Shown: positions 14,577-23,885 of the stretch, one piece after another | Position numbering within the stretch: the first letter of the stretch is position 1 | Layout: each line of letters starts with the position of its first letter | From: Lentimicrobiaceae bacterium | GTDB taxonomy: Bacteria > Bacteroidota > Bacteroidia > Bacteroidales > F082 | NCBI GenBank assembly: GCA_002708315.1 | Contig: PANC01000024.1 | Span: 1 to 37,093 of the forward strand | Direction: 5' to 3' | Length of the DNA: 37,093 nt | Position numbers and translations under genes: made by a program | Notes under the pieces: generated by a model | What the model was told of the DNA's origin: nothing | Database searches by the model: none | Seen by the model: only the letters and a program-made list of their open reading frames with translations

Positions 14577-16205
14577 ATGCACGATAATCAAAGTACGTGT
14601 GCCCAAAAATATCACAAACTAACTGCTGATAGGGAAGTATACTTAGATAGAGCAAGAGAATGTTCAGAATTAACTTTACCTGCTCTTATACCACCTGAAG
14701 GATTTAGTTCAGTTACAGATTTATACCAACCTTTTCAAAGTACAGGAGCAAGGGGTGTCAATAATTTAGCGTCAAAATTGCTTTTGTTATTGTTTCCACC
14801 TAACGCACCTTTCTTTAGGTTAGCTATGGATACAGCTACTAAAGCTGAGTTAGACCAAAGTGGTGATTTACGGGCACAGATAGAAGATGGACTTGCAGGT
14901 ATTGAGAGGGAAATTTCAGGAGAAATAGAAACTTCTGCTATGCGTGTCCATGTGTTTGAAGCACTAAAGCATTTAATTATATCAGGTAATGTATTAGTAC
15001 ACTTACCAAAAAAAGGTGGTATTAGAGTTTTTCCATTAAGTAGTTATGTATGTAAACGTGACCCTAATGGTGAATTACTAGAAGCAATCGTAGAAGAAAA
15101 AATATCTCCACAGGTTTTACCTGAAAATATGGAAGGTATCGACTACGAAAAAGACGAACTAATAAAAATCTATACAAAAATATATAGAACAGATATTGAT
15201 AACTATGAAATATATCAAGAAGTAGAAGGTCAAGTAGTACCTGAATCTAGGGGTACATACAAAAAAGAATTGTTACCTTGGAGAGCATTACGCATGGTTC
15301 ACCTAGATGGTGAAGATTATGGGCGTTCATATGTTGAAGAATATATTGGAGATTTAAAAAGTCTTGAGGGACTTATGGAATCACTTGTTTCTGCAGCAGC
15401 AGCTTCTTCAAAGTTAGTATTCTTAGTTAGACCAAATGCTTCAGTCAAAAGGCGAGACTTAACTTCAGCAAAGAATGGTGCTGTTATAGGTGGTATGCCT
15501 GAAGACGTAAAAGTATTACAAACTGAAAAATCACATGATATGCGTGTGGTATTAGAAACAGTAAAAAGAATTGAAGATAGACTAGCTTTCGCATTTCTTT
15601 TAAATACATCAATACAACGACAGGCAGAACGTGTTACTGCTGAAGAAATTCGGTTCATGGCACAAGAACTTGAGTCTGCTCTAGGTGGTGTATATTCAAT
15701 TTTGTCTCAAGAAATGCAATTACCTATTGTCCATATATTAATGGATAAGATGTCTAGTGCAAATAAAATACCTAAACTACCTAAAGGAACTGTAAATCCT
15801 GTAATTGTAACAGGAGTTGAAGCGTTAGGTAGAGGAAACGATTTAAACAAGCTAAGAACTTTTATACAAGATATTGTGCAACTTGCTCAAGCAAACCCTG
15901 AAACTTTACAAAGAGTTAATTTTGGCGATTTAATTGCTAGATTAGCGACAGGGCATGGGATTGATACTGTAGGTCTTATTAAGACTGAAGAAGATATACA
16001 ACAGGAACAACAACAAGCACAAATGATGCAAGAACAGCAACAAGCACAAATGCAACAAGCACAAATGCAACAAGCAACACTCCCAGGAGTTGCAAAAGAA
16101 ATGGTAAAGGGAGTCAACAAAAGGGCAGAAAATGACCCTGATGCTGCAGCAGCTATGCAAGAACAAATGGCAGCTATGGCACAACAACAACAACCAACGC
16201 AATAA
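14577..16205 (+). CDS. Portal / head-tail connector protein (T7 gp8-like)
   Basis: The portal forms the dodecameric ring at one capsid vertex through which DNA enters and leaves. The N-terminal LTLPALIPPEG and the block STGARGVNNLASKLLLLLFPP are typical of T7-like connectors, as are ERVTAEEIRFMAQELE and LGGVYSILSQEMQ further on. The start at 14577 follows AAAAGGG 7 bases away; a TTG start at 14553 would overlap the previous gene. 542 aa agrees with T7 (536). The C-terminus has a Gln/Met-rich repeat (QQAQM units) and then a coil-like tail rich in Gln. Confidence 0.95.
   Translation: MHDNQSTCAQKYHKLTADREVYLDRARECSELTLPALIPPEGFSSVTDLYQPFQSTGARGVNNLASKLLLLLFPPNAPFFRLAMDTATKAELDQSGDLRAQIEDGLAGIEREISGEIETSAMRVHVFEALKHLIISGNVLVHLPKKGGIRVFPLSSYVCKRDPNGELLEAIVEEKISPQVLPENMEGIDYEKDELIKIYTKIYRTDIDNYEIYQEVEGQVVPESRGTYKKELLPWRALRMVHLDGEDYGRSYVEEYIGDLKSLEGLMESLVSAAAASSKLVFLVRPNASVKRRDLTSAKNGAVIGGMPEDVKVLQTEKSHDMRVVLETVKRIEDRLAFAFLLNTSIQRQAERVTAEEIRFMAQELESALGGVYSILSQEMQLPIVHILMDKMSSANKIPKLPKGTVNPVIVTGVEALGRGNDLNKLRTFIQDIVQLAQANPETLQRVNFGDLIARLATGHGIDTVGLIKTEEDIQQEQQQAQMMQEQQQAQMQQAQMQQATLPGVAKEMVKGVNKRAENDPDAAAAMQEQMAAMAQQQQPTQ
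16014..16078 (+). repeat. Gln-rich 15-bp tandem repeat in portal gene
   Basis: The unit CAAGCACAAATGCAA occurs twice perfectly at 16041-16070, with degenerate copies on both sides. It encodes QAQMQ units near the portal C-terminus. Such a repeat can change copy number between strains. Confidence 0.75.
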
Positions 16206-16213
16206 GGATTAAA

Positions 16214-16363
16214 ATGACTGAAAAAACTCTTAACAAACTAGAACCAAAAAAGGAAACTCCTGTTAAAAAGGAATATCCGACATGGCAGGGTGTGGAGAAA
16301 GCCGAAGATGGTGTTACCTACATAAATAAAAATGGAAACCTTATTCGTAGGGGGACTAAATAA
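16214..16363 (+). CDS. Small basic hypothetical protein (49 aa)
   Basis: An ATG at 16214 follows AATAAGGATTAAA and opens a 49-residue frame filling the gap between portal and scaffold. The protein is Lys-rich at first (KLEPKKETPVKKEYPTW) and ends in YINKNGNLIRRGTK. The good ribosome binding site and exact fit in the gap (8 bases before, 2 after) support a real gene. The function is unknown; it is probably a minor structural or assembly factor. Confidence 0.65.
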   Translation: MTEKTLNKLEPKKETPVKKEYPTWQGVEKAEDGVTYINKNGNLIRRGTK

Positions 16364-16365
16364 TA

Positions 16366-17112
16366 ATGGGTGATACACAAACTATTGAAATGGAAGGTAG
16401 TATTACAGGAGCAGATGCCCCTAGTGATACAGAACCAAAACAGGAGCAAGAACGCCCTGAATGGTTGCCTGAGAAATTTAAAAATCCTGAAGATATGGCT
16501 AACGCCTATAGTGAATTAGAAAAACAATTTACACAACAACGACAACAAGAAAAAACTGAAGAACAAAACGAGAACACAGAGTTATCTATTGATGATGCAC
16601 AGGAAGCTGTAGAAAATGTAGGCTTAGATTTTGCTGCTATGACAGAGGATTATGTTACTAATGGTCAATTATCGGAAGACAATTATAAACTATTAGATGA
16701 AAAAGGTATTCCTAAAGAAGTAGTGGACGCTTATATTGAAGGGCAAAAAGCTGTGTCTGAAAATATGAAACAAAATGTATTTAGTTCTGTAGGTGGTGAA
16801 GAAAATTATAAACAAATAACAGATTGGGCATCTAATAATATGTCTGAATCTGAAAAAACAGCTTACAACAATTCAGTTAATTCAGGTGATTTAGAACAAG
16901 CTAAATTAGCTATAGATGCTTTAGCTGCACGTTATAAATTACAAACTGGTACTACCCCTAATTTAGTAGGTGGTAAAGCATCAGAAAGCATGGACACATA
17001 TACATCATGGGCTGAAGTGACAAGTGACATGAAAGACCCTAAATATGCTAAAGACCCTGCTTACCGAGCAAAAGTTGAAGGAAAACTTGGGCGAAGTAAA
17101 TCAATCACTTAG
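16366..17112 (+). CDS. Capsid scaffolding protein (T7 gp9-like)
   Basis: By position between portal and capsid and by composition this is the assembly scaffold, which shapes the procapsid and then leaves. It is acidic and helical, with the typical RPEWLPEKFKNPEDMANAYSE motif at about residues 30-50, a Gln/Glu-rich coiled stretch after it, and a basic C-terminal end (AKVEGKLGRSKSIT) of the kind that binds capsid subunits. Length is 248 aa against 307 in T7. Confidence 0.9.
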   Translation: MGDTQTIEMEGSITGADAPSDTEPKQEQERPEWLPEKFKNPEDMANAYSELEKQFTQQRQQEKTEEQNENTELSIDDAQEAVENVGLDFAAMTEDYVTNGQLSEDNYKLLDEKGIPKEVVDAYIEGQKAVSENMKQNVFSSVGGEENYKQITDWASNNMSESEKTAYNNSVNSGDLEQAKLAIDALAARYKLQTGTTPNLVGGKASESMDTYTSWAEVTSDMKDPKYAKDPAYRAKVEGKLGRSKSIT

Positions 17113-17258
17113 TCATACTATCTAGTATGCTAAATAGTTCAGACAAGACAGACCAAAACTAGACCCTTATATAAGGACACTCTTGCAAAATGAGGTTGGC
17201 GAGTTAAGAACGAAAACTAAACTTAAACTTAACTAACTTTAAAAAGGAGTCATTTATT
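17113..17258 (+). promoter_or_regulatory. Capsid gene leader (5' untranslated region)
   Basis: This 146-base gap is the largest within the virion block. It contains a perfect hairpin CATACT-ATCT-AGTATG (17114-17129) and a 12-base palindrome CCTTATATAAGG (17165-17176). It ends in AAAAAGGAGTC before the capsid ATG. No copy of the TAATAC-type promoter is seen. The hairpins may process or stabilise the abundant capsid message. Confidence 0.5.
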
Positions 17259-18212
17259 ATGGCTAACGCAAACCCATCTGATTTAGGTCAGATAAATAAT
17301 ACAGGAACAGCAGATGTTTTGTTCCTAAAACAATTTAGTGGGGAAGTCCTCGCTAGTTTTGAGCAGTCTACTGTAGCTATGGATAAGCATATGGTACGTA
17401 CTATTGCTTCAGGTAAGTCAGCACAATTCCCTGTCATGGGACGAAGTTCTGCTGCCTATCATACCCCAGGAGCAGAGATTAATGGTACTGATATTAACCA
17501 TGCTGAGAAAGTAATTACTATTAACGACTTGCTACTTAGTTCGCATTTCATTGCAAATATTCAGGAAGCTAAAAATCATTATGATGTAAGGTCAGTTTAC
17601 TCTGCCGAAATGGGTAGGGCACTCGCTTTCCAAATGGATAAGCATATCCTTCAAACTATGGTTCAAGCTGCTGCAGCTTCTGCAAACGTAGGTGATTCAG
17701 GATACGCTGCAGGTACAGTTATCACTTCTGCAAACGCAGGTACAGTATCTGCTGATTTGATTGCTGCTATCTATGATGCTGCTGAAGCACTAGATGATGC
17801 TTATGTCCCTGCTGATGGACGTTACTGTTACCTTAAACCTGCACAGTATTACTTACTTGCTAACGCATCTAATGCTGTAAATGTAGATTTTAGTGGTAGA
17901 GGTTCTATTGCTGATGGTACAGTTCCACAGATTGCAGGTGTAAACCTAATCAAAACACCACATCTACCTACTGCCAACGTAACAGGCACAGGGGTTGACG
18001 CAGGTGGTGCAGGTGGAGCACAAGTTGCTGCTGCTGCAAATACTCTAGCGATTGTGTCTCACACTTCTGCTGTGGGTACAGTAAAACTAATGGATTTAGC
18101 TGTTGAAAGCGAATACGACATTCGTAGACAAGGTACATTGATGGTTGCAAAATACGCAGCAGGTCATGGCGTACTACGTCCTGAAGCAGCAGTACAAATT
18201 CAATCTGCATAA
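17259..18212 (+). CDS. Major capsid protein (T7 gp10-like)
   Basis: The main shell protein with an HK97-type fold by family. Recognisable blocks are FLKQFSGEVLASFEQS, SGKSAQFPVMGRSSA, YHTPGAEI and the ALAFQMDKHILQTM helix, all as in T7-like capsids. It is 317 aa (T7 gp10A: 345). A strong AAAAAGGAG site precedes the ATG and an intrinsic terminator follows the stop, as expected for a highly expressed gene. The insertion near residues 240-260 is Gly/Ala-rich (AGGAGGAQVAAAA), perhaps a surface loop. Confidence 0.97.
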   Translation: MANANPSDLGQINNTGTADVLFLKQFSGEVLASFEQSTVAMDKHMVRTIASGKSAQFPVMGRSSAAYHTPGAEINGTDINHAEKVITINDLLLSSHFIANIQEAKNHYDVRSVYSAEMGRALAFQMDKHILQTMVQAAAASANVGDSGYAAGTVITSANAGTVSADLIAAIYDAAEALDDAYVPADGRYCYLKPAQYYLLANASNAVNVDFSGRGSIADGTVPQIAGVNLIKTPHLPTANVTGTGVDAGGAGGAQVAAAANTLAIVSHTSAVGTVKLMDLAVESEYDIRRQGTLMVAKYAAGHGVLRPEAAVQIQSA

Positions 18213-18221
18213 TATCAACAC

Positions 18222-18256
18222 AGCGAGAGTCCTTAATTGGGCTTTCGCTTTTTTTT
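18222..18256 (+). terminator. Intrinsic terminator after capsid gene
   Basis: AGCGAGAGTCC and GGGCTTTCGCT form an 11-bp stem (two G-T pairs) around a 6-base loop, followed by a run of 8 T (18249-18256). The position matches the T7 terminator T-phi behind gene 10, which lowers expression of tail genes relative to capsid. Only partial stopping is expected, since no phage promoter is found immediately downstream. Confidence 0.93.
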
Positions 18257-18269
18257 ACAGGAAAACAAA

Positions 18270-18878
18270 ATGGCAAATCCAAATCCGACTACAGAAATAG
18301 AAGCTGTCAATATTATGTTAGCTTCCATTGGGGAAGCCCCTGTATCCAGTATAAGTAATACTGCACTTGTTGATGTATCTATTGCAAAATCAATCTTAGA
18401 TGAAACAAATGTTTCGGTTCAATCTACAGGGATTTACTCTAATACAGAATTTAATTACCCAATAGAAGCTACTGTTGATGGTGAATTATTAATACCTGCT
18501 AACTGTGTAAGAATAGACACAGTAGGCAATAGTGCTACTGTTGATGTTGTTCAGCGAGGTTCACGTTTATATGATAGAGAAAAGTTTTCATTTACTAAAT
18601 TTAGTGGTACGTATTATGTAGAAATGGTTCTACTTTTACCTTTTAATGAATTACCCCAACACGCAAAAAGATACATTGTAGTAAAAGCTGCAAGGCGTTT
18701 CCAAGCCCGTTATATGGGTTCAGAAGCATTAGGTGGTTTTACAAAAGATGATGAGCAGGAAGCTATGAGTTACTTTACGCAATGTGAAGCTGCACTTGAA
18801 GATAATAATATTTATCACGACTCATATGATATGTTTAAAATAGTACATAGAGGTGCTCCTAGACGAGCAATAAGGTGA
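18270..18878 (+). CDS. Tail tubular protein A (T7 gp11-like)
   Basis: This forms the upper ring of the short tail, under the portal. The N-terminal EIEAVNIMLASIGEAPVSS is a signature of gp11-type tail tubes. Start at 18270 (AGGA 7 bases upstream) gives 202 aa, near the 196 of T7; a TTG start at 18237 would run through the terminator. The C-terminal part has the YMGSEALGGF and DDEQEAMSYF helices usual in the family. Confidence 0.93.
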   Translation: MANPNPTTEIEAVNIMLASIGEAPVSSISNTALVDVSIAKSILDETNVSVQSTGIYSNTEFNYPIEATVDGELLIPANCVRIDTVGNSATVDVVQRGSRLYDREKFSFTKFSGTYYVEMVLLLPFNELPQHAKRYIVVKAARRFQARYMGSEALGGFTKDDEQEAMSYFTQCEAALEDNNIYHDSYDMFKIVHRGAPRRAIR

Positions 18879-18882
18879 TAGT

Positions 18883-20925
18883 ATGCCATTAGTAAGTACA
18901 TCTATCCCTAATCTATTAAATGGTATTAGCCAACAACCTCAAACATTAAGGCAGATAACTCAAGGCGAAGAACAAATCAATGCGACATCTTCTGTTATTG
19001 ATGGTCTAGTACGTAGACCCCCAACAGAACATATAGCAAAAATTATTAGTTCTGCTGTAAGTGGAGCAAGTGTCCACATTGTAAATCGTGATGCAGATGA
19101 CCAATATATTGTTGTTATATCTGCTACTACAAGTTCAGCTACTATACAAATATTTAGTTTAGATGGTACTGTTACAACGTGTACTACTCCTGATGGAGTT
19201 GATTATTTATTTTGTGCTAACCCTGCACAGGACTTAGAATTTTTAACTGTTGCTGATTATACTTTTGTTGTAAATAAAACAAAAACTGTTGGAATGGAAA
19301 CAGCAGTTACTAATGGTGTTGTAACATCTCAGCATCAAGAATTTACAGATTTACCTACAGATGCAACTATAAATAACATTTATGAAATAATTGGTGACAA
19401 TACTAACCAATTTGATAACTATTATGTTAAAGCACTAAGTGTAAATACTTATGAAGAAACAGTAAAACCTAGTATTAAATATCAGTTAGATGCTACTACA
19501 ATGCCACACTCATTGGTATTAACTTCAGGTTCATTCGCATTTAGAAAAAATACTTGGGGAGAAAGAACTGTAGGTGATGAAGATTCAGCACCAAATCCTT
19601 CTTTTGTCGGAAGAACAATTAGTAATATTTTCTTTTACAAAAATAGATTAGGGTTGCTATCAGACGAATATGTTTTGTTTAGTCAGTCAGCTAGTTTCTT
19701 TAATTTCTTCCCTACGTCAGTTACTGCTGTTTTAGATGATGCACCTATTGATGTATCAGTTAGTCATACTAAAGTTTCACTTCTAAAACACGCTATACCT
19801 TTTAACGAATCACTCACCTTGTTTTCAGATAGTACACAATTTACTATTGAGACAGGTGGAATATTAACACCAAAGACAATATCTATTGTCCCAAGTACAG
19901 AGTTTGAAAATGATACAACTGTTGCACCTGTGGGGGCAGGTAATTACCTCTACTTTACGACTAAGCGTGGAGACTTTACGTCAATACGTGAATATTATGT
20001 GGAAAGCGATACAGTCATTGTGGATGCGAGTGAAGTCACTTCTCACGTACCTAAGTACATTCCGAAAAATGTAGTAAAATTAGCATCATCATCTAATGAA
20101 GATGTTTTGTTTGTCTTATCTAAAACTGATAGAAGTAAATTATATGCTTATCGTTGGTTTTGGCAGGGAACTACTAAGATGGTTTCTAGTTGGTCAGAAT
20201 GGCAATTAGATAGTGGAGACTCTATCTTAGATATGACTATCTTAGAAAACGAATTGTTCTTTGTTATTAGTCGTGCAGATGGGGTACATATAGAAAAAGT
20301 TAAATTACAATACCCGATAGATACAGGATTAGATTTCTGTGTAAGAGTAGATAGAAAAATTAGCTTAACAGGAACGTATGACGCTCCAACAGACACTACT
20401 ACTTGGACACTACCTTATGCGTATTCAGGAGCAATGAAAGCTATTAAGAGTGGTGCATGGGCTTCACGTAAAGGTACAGATATAACTGTAACCCGTCCTA
20501 CAACAACTACTGTTGCTGCTGTCGGAGACTATAGTTCTGCTTCAGTAATTTTAGGAGTACCTTATACAACGTCTTATAAATTCTCTACTCAGTTTGTTAG
20601 AGAAAATCAAGGAAAACAATCTGTACAATCAGGAAGATTACAGCTAAGAACCATGCGTTTGAATTATGAAAACACAGGTTTCTTTAAAGTTCTTGTCACA
20701 CCTGAAGGTAGACCTACAGGTTCATATGATATGACAGGTCAAATATTAAACTCAACATCTACAACAGTTGAAGATATAAATATTGTATCAGGAACATTTA
20801 GGTTTCCTATCCAATCTAAAAATGACAGGGTAACTATACAGATACAATCAGACAGTCATCTACCATGCAATTTTCAATCAGCAGAATGGGAAGGTTATTA
20901 TACCATTCGTTCTCAAAGGATTTAA
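18883..20925 (+). CDS. Tail tubular protein B (T7 gp12-like)
   Basis: The nozzle part of the tail. The N-terminus ISTIPNLLNGISQQPQTLR-like segment (here SIPNLLNGISQQPQTLR) is typical of gp12 homologues, as are IVNRDADDQYIVV and FFYKNRLGLLSDEYVLFSQS in the middle. Mostly beta-rich. Length is 680 aa, compared with 794 in T7. The gene begins 4 bases after the previous stop and ends 1 base before the next start. Confidence 0.94.
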   Translation: MPLVSTSIPNLLNGISQQPQTLRQITQGEEQINATSSVIDGLVRRPPTEHIAKIISSAVSGASVHIVNRDADDQYIVVISATTSSATIQIFSLDGTVTTCTTPDGVDYLFCANPAQDLEFLTVADYTFVVNKTKTVGMETAVTNGVVTSQHQEFTDLPTDATINNIYEIIGDNTNQFDNYYVKALSVNTYEETVKPSIKYQLDATTMPHSLVLTSGSFAFRKNTWGERTVGDEDSAPNPSFVGRTISNIFFYKNRLGLLSDEYVLFSQSASFFNFFPTSVTAVLDDAPIDVSVSHTKVSLLKHAIPFNESLTLFSDSTQFTIETGGILTPKTISIVPSTEFENDTTVAPVGAGNYLYFTTKRGDFTSIREYYVESDTVIVDASEVTSHVPKYIPKNVVKLASSSNEDVLFVLSKTDRSKLYAYRWFWQGTTKMVSSWSEWQLDSGDSILDMTILENELFFVISRADGVHIEKVKLQYPIDTGLDFCVRVDRKISLTGTYDAPTDTTTWTLPYAYSGAMKAIKSGAWASRKGTDITVTRPTTTTVAAVGDYSSASVILGVPYTTSYKFSTQFVRENQGKQSVQSGRLQLRTMRLNYENTGFFKVLVTPEGRPTGSYDMTGQILNSTSTTVEDINIVSGTFRFPIQSKNDRVTIQIQSDSHLPCNFQSAEWEGYYTIRSQRI

Positions 20926-20926
20926 C

Positions 20927-21466
20927 GTGTTAGAAACATCTTATATTATTGACAAATTTACTATTATAAATGTAGTAAATGCCGAACCAATGGATGCACT
21001 TAGCTTATCTAATAGATTACGAAAGCATGATTTATTAGAAGTAGAGTCTATGGGAAAGACACCTTTACAATCTTTGATGTCAGCTTTTGAATTAATTGAC
21101 TCTGAAGTTTATTCTATAATCGAAATAAAATTTAAGGAAGAAGAAGGTAATGTTGTTTTTAAAGAATCAAAAGTTATTGCTATGTTTGGTGTTAATAAGT
21201 GTCCCCATTTATCAAACTATGGGGTGGCATGGATGTTATCTTCCTGTGACTTAGAAAACTATTCAAAACCATTCCTACGTTATTGTAGAAAGTGGATACA
21301 AAAAATTCAACAAAAATATGAAGTTCTTTATAATCTAGTACATTGTCAAAATGCCCAAGGCATACGTTGGTTACAATGGTGTGGGTTTGATATTAAAACA
21401 TCCAAAACGTATGGAGTTAATGGTGAAGATTTCTATTTATTTATAAGAGAGAAAAGCAATGTGTGA
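20927..21466 (+). CDS. Internal virion protein A-like (T7 gp13 position, acetyltransferase-like)
   Basis: Starts at a GTG with AAAGGA 7-8 bases upstream. The protein occupies the gp13 place between tail tube B and gp14. The block YGVAWMLSSCDLENYSKPFLR and a later HCQNAQGIRWLQWCGFDI recall the GNAT acetyltransferase-like fold seen in several gp13-type and related phage proteins (last part like N..A..wLe.lGF). Whether it is catalytic or only structural is unknown. It overlaps the next gene by 8 bases. Confidence 0.7.
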   Translation: MLETSYIIDKFTIINVVNAEPMDALSLSNRLRKHDLLEVESMGKTPLQSLMSAFELIDSEVYSIIEIKFKEEEGNVVFKESKVIAMFGVNKCPHLSNYGVAWMLSSCDLENYSKPFLRYCRKWIQKIQQKYEVLYNLVHCQNAQGIRWLQWCGFDIKTSKTYGVNGEDFYLFIREKSNV

Positions 21467-21983
21467 CCCAGTAAGTGCAGCAGTAATGATGGTGGCTAGT
21501 TCAGTAGTCCAATATAAACAAGCTAGTGATGCAGCAAAAGCAGGAGAAAAAAGAAACAACGCTATAGCAGCAAACGCTCAAATAGCTTACGAAACAGACT
21601 TAGACATTATTGCTAGGCGTAGAGAAGAAGAACTTGATAAATATGGGCAAACACAATTTGATGTTAAAGAAGACGCTAAAAAGAAAAGAGCAACAGCAAT
21701 AGCATCTAATACATCTCTTGGTGGATTTTCTGTTCAAGATGTAATAGATGAAGTTTCATTTCAAGAAGGTGTTGTAACTGTCAGAAACCAAAAAACAGAA
21801 AAGAATATTATGGCTAAGTTGTTAGATGATGAAAAATTATCTGAATCAAAAATGATAGCTAGAATAAATAACATCACACCAACTGTAAGACCTTCATTCT
21901 TAGGCACAGCTTTAGAGGTTGGAACAGGTTTATCAACTACTTTTGAGTTTGATACAGCAGGTGATTTAAAGTTTAGGGCTTAG
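21459..21983 (+). CDS. Internal virion protein B (T7 gp14-like)
   Basis: In T7 this protein is ejected first and forms the pore in the outer membrane for DNA entry. The N-terminus (CDPVSAAVMMVASSVVQYKQ) has a small hydrophobic Ala-rich segment, followed by a long charged helix (IARRREEELDKYGQTQFDVKEDAKKKRA) and the conserved TSLGGFSVQDVI region. Length is 174 aa against 196 in T7. An AGAGAGAAAAGCA stretch precedes the start within the upstream gene. Confidence 0.88.
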   Translation: MCDPVSAAVMMVASSVVQYKQASDAAKAGEKRNNAIAANAQIAYETDLDIIARRREEELDKYGQTQFDVKEDAKKKRATAIASNTSLGGFSVQDVIDEVSFQEGVVTVRNQKTEKNIMAKLLDDEKLSESKMIARINNITPTVRPSFLGTALEVGTGLSTTFEFDTAGDLKFRA

Positions 21984-22000
21984 TTTAAAAAGGAAATATT

Positions 22001-23866
22001 ATGGCAGAAAGAGCACAAATTAAAGATGTAATAGGTACAGGGAGTGTATCAACTCCTATGGCAACACCTATTGATGCTTTTATGGGAGCACCACAAGTTG
22101 CCCCAAATTCAGGGTTAACACAATTAGCACAGGCTCTTAGTAAAGGTGCTGACAGATTAATTGCATCAGGGCAGAAAGACGCAAAGAAAAAGAAGAAGGA
22201 AAAAGATTTAGAAGATAAAGCAAGACTAAGTTCTATTGCTGCTGAAATTAGGAAAGAACAGAAAACTGGTGTTATTAGTAAAGTTAGAGTAGGTGAACTA
22301 CACCCTGATTTATCTGTTACAAACCAAGTATTACTAACACAAATGTTAGCATCTAATGATACATCAAAAACTTGGAATACAGTATTTGAAGACTTTAATA
22401 AAAACCCATATGACGCAAGTGGTGAAAATCAAATTAATAATAAAGTTAAATTAGATAGTTGGGTTGAGGGGCAAAGAAACAACATTAGAAAACTTTATGA
22501 ATACCAAGATTCAGACACAGGGGAAATGAAGGTACATGACTTTGCATACGCAGGGGCATTAAATAAATTTAACCAAATGTTAGCTTCTCACGAAACTAAT
22601 TGGTCAAACCAAAGACGGGAAAACAACACAAAAATTACTACTGATTATTTAGAACAGGAAGTTGACGGGAATGTTAGAAAAACTTTAAATAGTCCTGATA
22701 ATAATGGTAACTATAATTTTACACAAATGTATGAAGATATAGAAAACTCTCAATTTAAAGATGATAAAGGTCAACCACTTATGGTATTAGACCCTGATGT
22801 AATTGATGACACAGTTTTTACATCAATCGTAGCGTCAGCAGAATTTATGACTACAGTAGATAAGAATGGATTGGTACAAGGCATTGCATTATTAGATTCT
22901 ATACCAAAGCGTTTGAGGGAAAAAGGTGGGAATGAAAATATTATTCTAGCTATGAAAGCAAAGATGAATGAGAAAGCAAGTAATAATATGCTTAAAAAAA
23001 TGAGAATGGACGAACACCTTAAAACAATAGGATTAAAAAATGCTAAAGCAGAACTTTACACAATGTTTGATGGTACTTTTGATGGAACAGCAGAGAAAAA
23101 TAAATCTCTAAAGTATAATAAAGAGGAGTGGCAAAAAGCAGCAGATGCTTATATTGATAAAGCACCTATATTACAAAGAGCAGAATTAAAAACATTTTTA
23201 ATGACAATTAATGATTATGACCAAACAACAGTAAACCCTGCAGACAGTCTAAAAAATAAACTATTACTTGCAAATAAAATTATGACTTTTTCTACAACTA
23301 ATAATTTGGAAGAAGTATTATTTAAAAGTGATTCAGATAAAAACTCTTATAGAGATGGCACAACAAATGAAAAAATGTCTATGCTTATGGCAAAAGTAGA
23401 AGACATGATAACTAACGACGATTTAAGTCTTAAAGATGGTATGGAAGTTTTTAAAAACCTAGAAACATATATGGAAGGTAGTGATGTTTTAGCCGACCCT
23501 CTAATTGATTCTACGTTTAATGAAACTGTGGGGCAAACAATCCAAGCAAATATGAAAGCAGTTACAGGTACTTTAGACCAAATAAAAGGTACAAAATTCT
23601 ACTCTCAATTAAAACAGGTATATCTTAAAGTTGTTAGAACATCAGTTATGAACTCAATAAACGATAAAGGTGTTGTACCTCAACAAGAAGCCTTTTTAGA
23701 TATACTTGATAAATCTGTTCTATTGTCTTTATCAAGGATGGGATTAACAAATACTGATGGTATGTTAAGTTCTGAAAAACTAGACAATGTAATGAAGAAT
23801 GAATTAGGTCTAGCAGTAAAACCATTATCTGATAAAAATAAACCTGTTGAATTAACTGGTGAATAA
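22001..23866 (+). CDS. Internal virion protein C (T7 gp15-like)
   Basis: Called from position between gp14- and gp16-like genes, from size (621 aa; T7 747) and from its helical, charged composition. The N-terminal part has a typical ALSKGADRLIASGQKDAKKKK stretch. In T7 the homologue forms the periplasmic tunnel with gp16 during DNA ejection. No enzymatic motif is visible. AAAAAGGAAATATT precedes the ATG. Confidence 0.85.
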   Translation: MAERAQIKDVIGTGSVSTPMATPIDAFMGAPQVAPNSGLTQLAQALSKGADRLIASGQKDAKKKKKEKDLEDKARLSSIAAEIRKEQKTGVISKVRVGELHPDLSVTNQVLLTQMLASNDTSKTWNTVFEDFNKNPYDASGENQINNKVKLDSWVEGQRNNIRKLYEYQDSDTGEMKVHDFAYAGALNKFNQMLASHETNWSNQRRENNTKITTDYLEQEVDGNVRKTLNSPDNNGNYNFTQMYEDIENSQFKDDKGQPLMVLDPDVIDDTVFTSIVASAEFMTTVDKNGLVQGIALLDSIPKRLREKGGNENIILAMKAKMNEKASNNMLKKMRMDEHLKTIGLKNAKAELYTMFDGTFDGTAEKNKSLKYNKEEWQKAADAYIDKAPILQRAELKTFLMTINDYDQTTVNPADSLKNKLLLANKIMTFSTTNNLEEVLFKSDSDKNSYRDGTTNEKMSMLMAKVEDMITNDDLSLKDGMEVFKNLETYMEGSDVLADPLIDSTFNETVGQTIQANMKAVTGTLDQIKGTKFYSQLKQVYLKVVRTSVMNSINDKGVVPQQEAFLDILDKSVLLSLSRMGLTNTDGMLSSEKLDNVMKNELGLAVKPLSDKNKPVELTGE

Positions 23867-23885
23867 CCTAACGTAAGGAAACAAA

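Noticed and set aside
16014-16078. CRISPR-like repeat
   Set aside because: The repeats are contiguous 15-base codon repeats inside the portal gene without spacers.
17096-17113. Fourth phage promoter at TCACTTAG before the capsid leader
   Set aside because: Only the last eight bases match and they are the final codons of the scaffold gene; the TAATAC part is missing.
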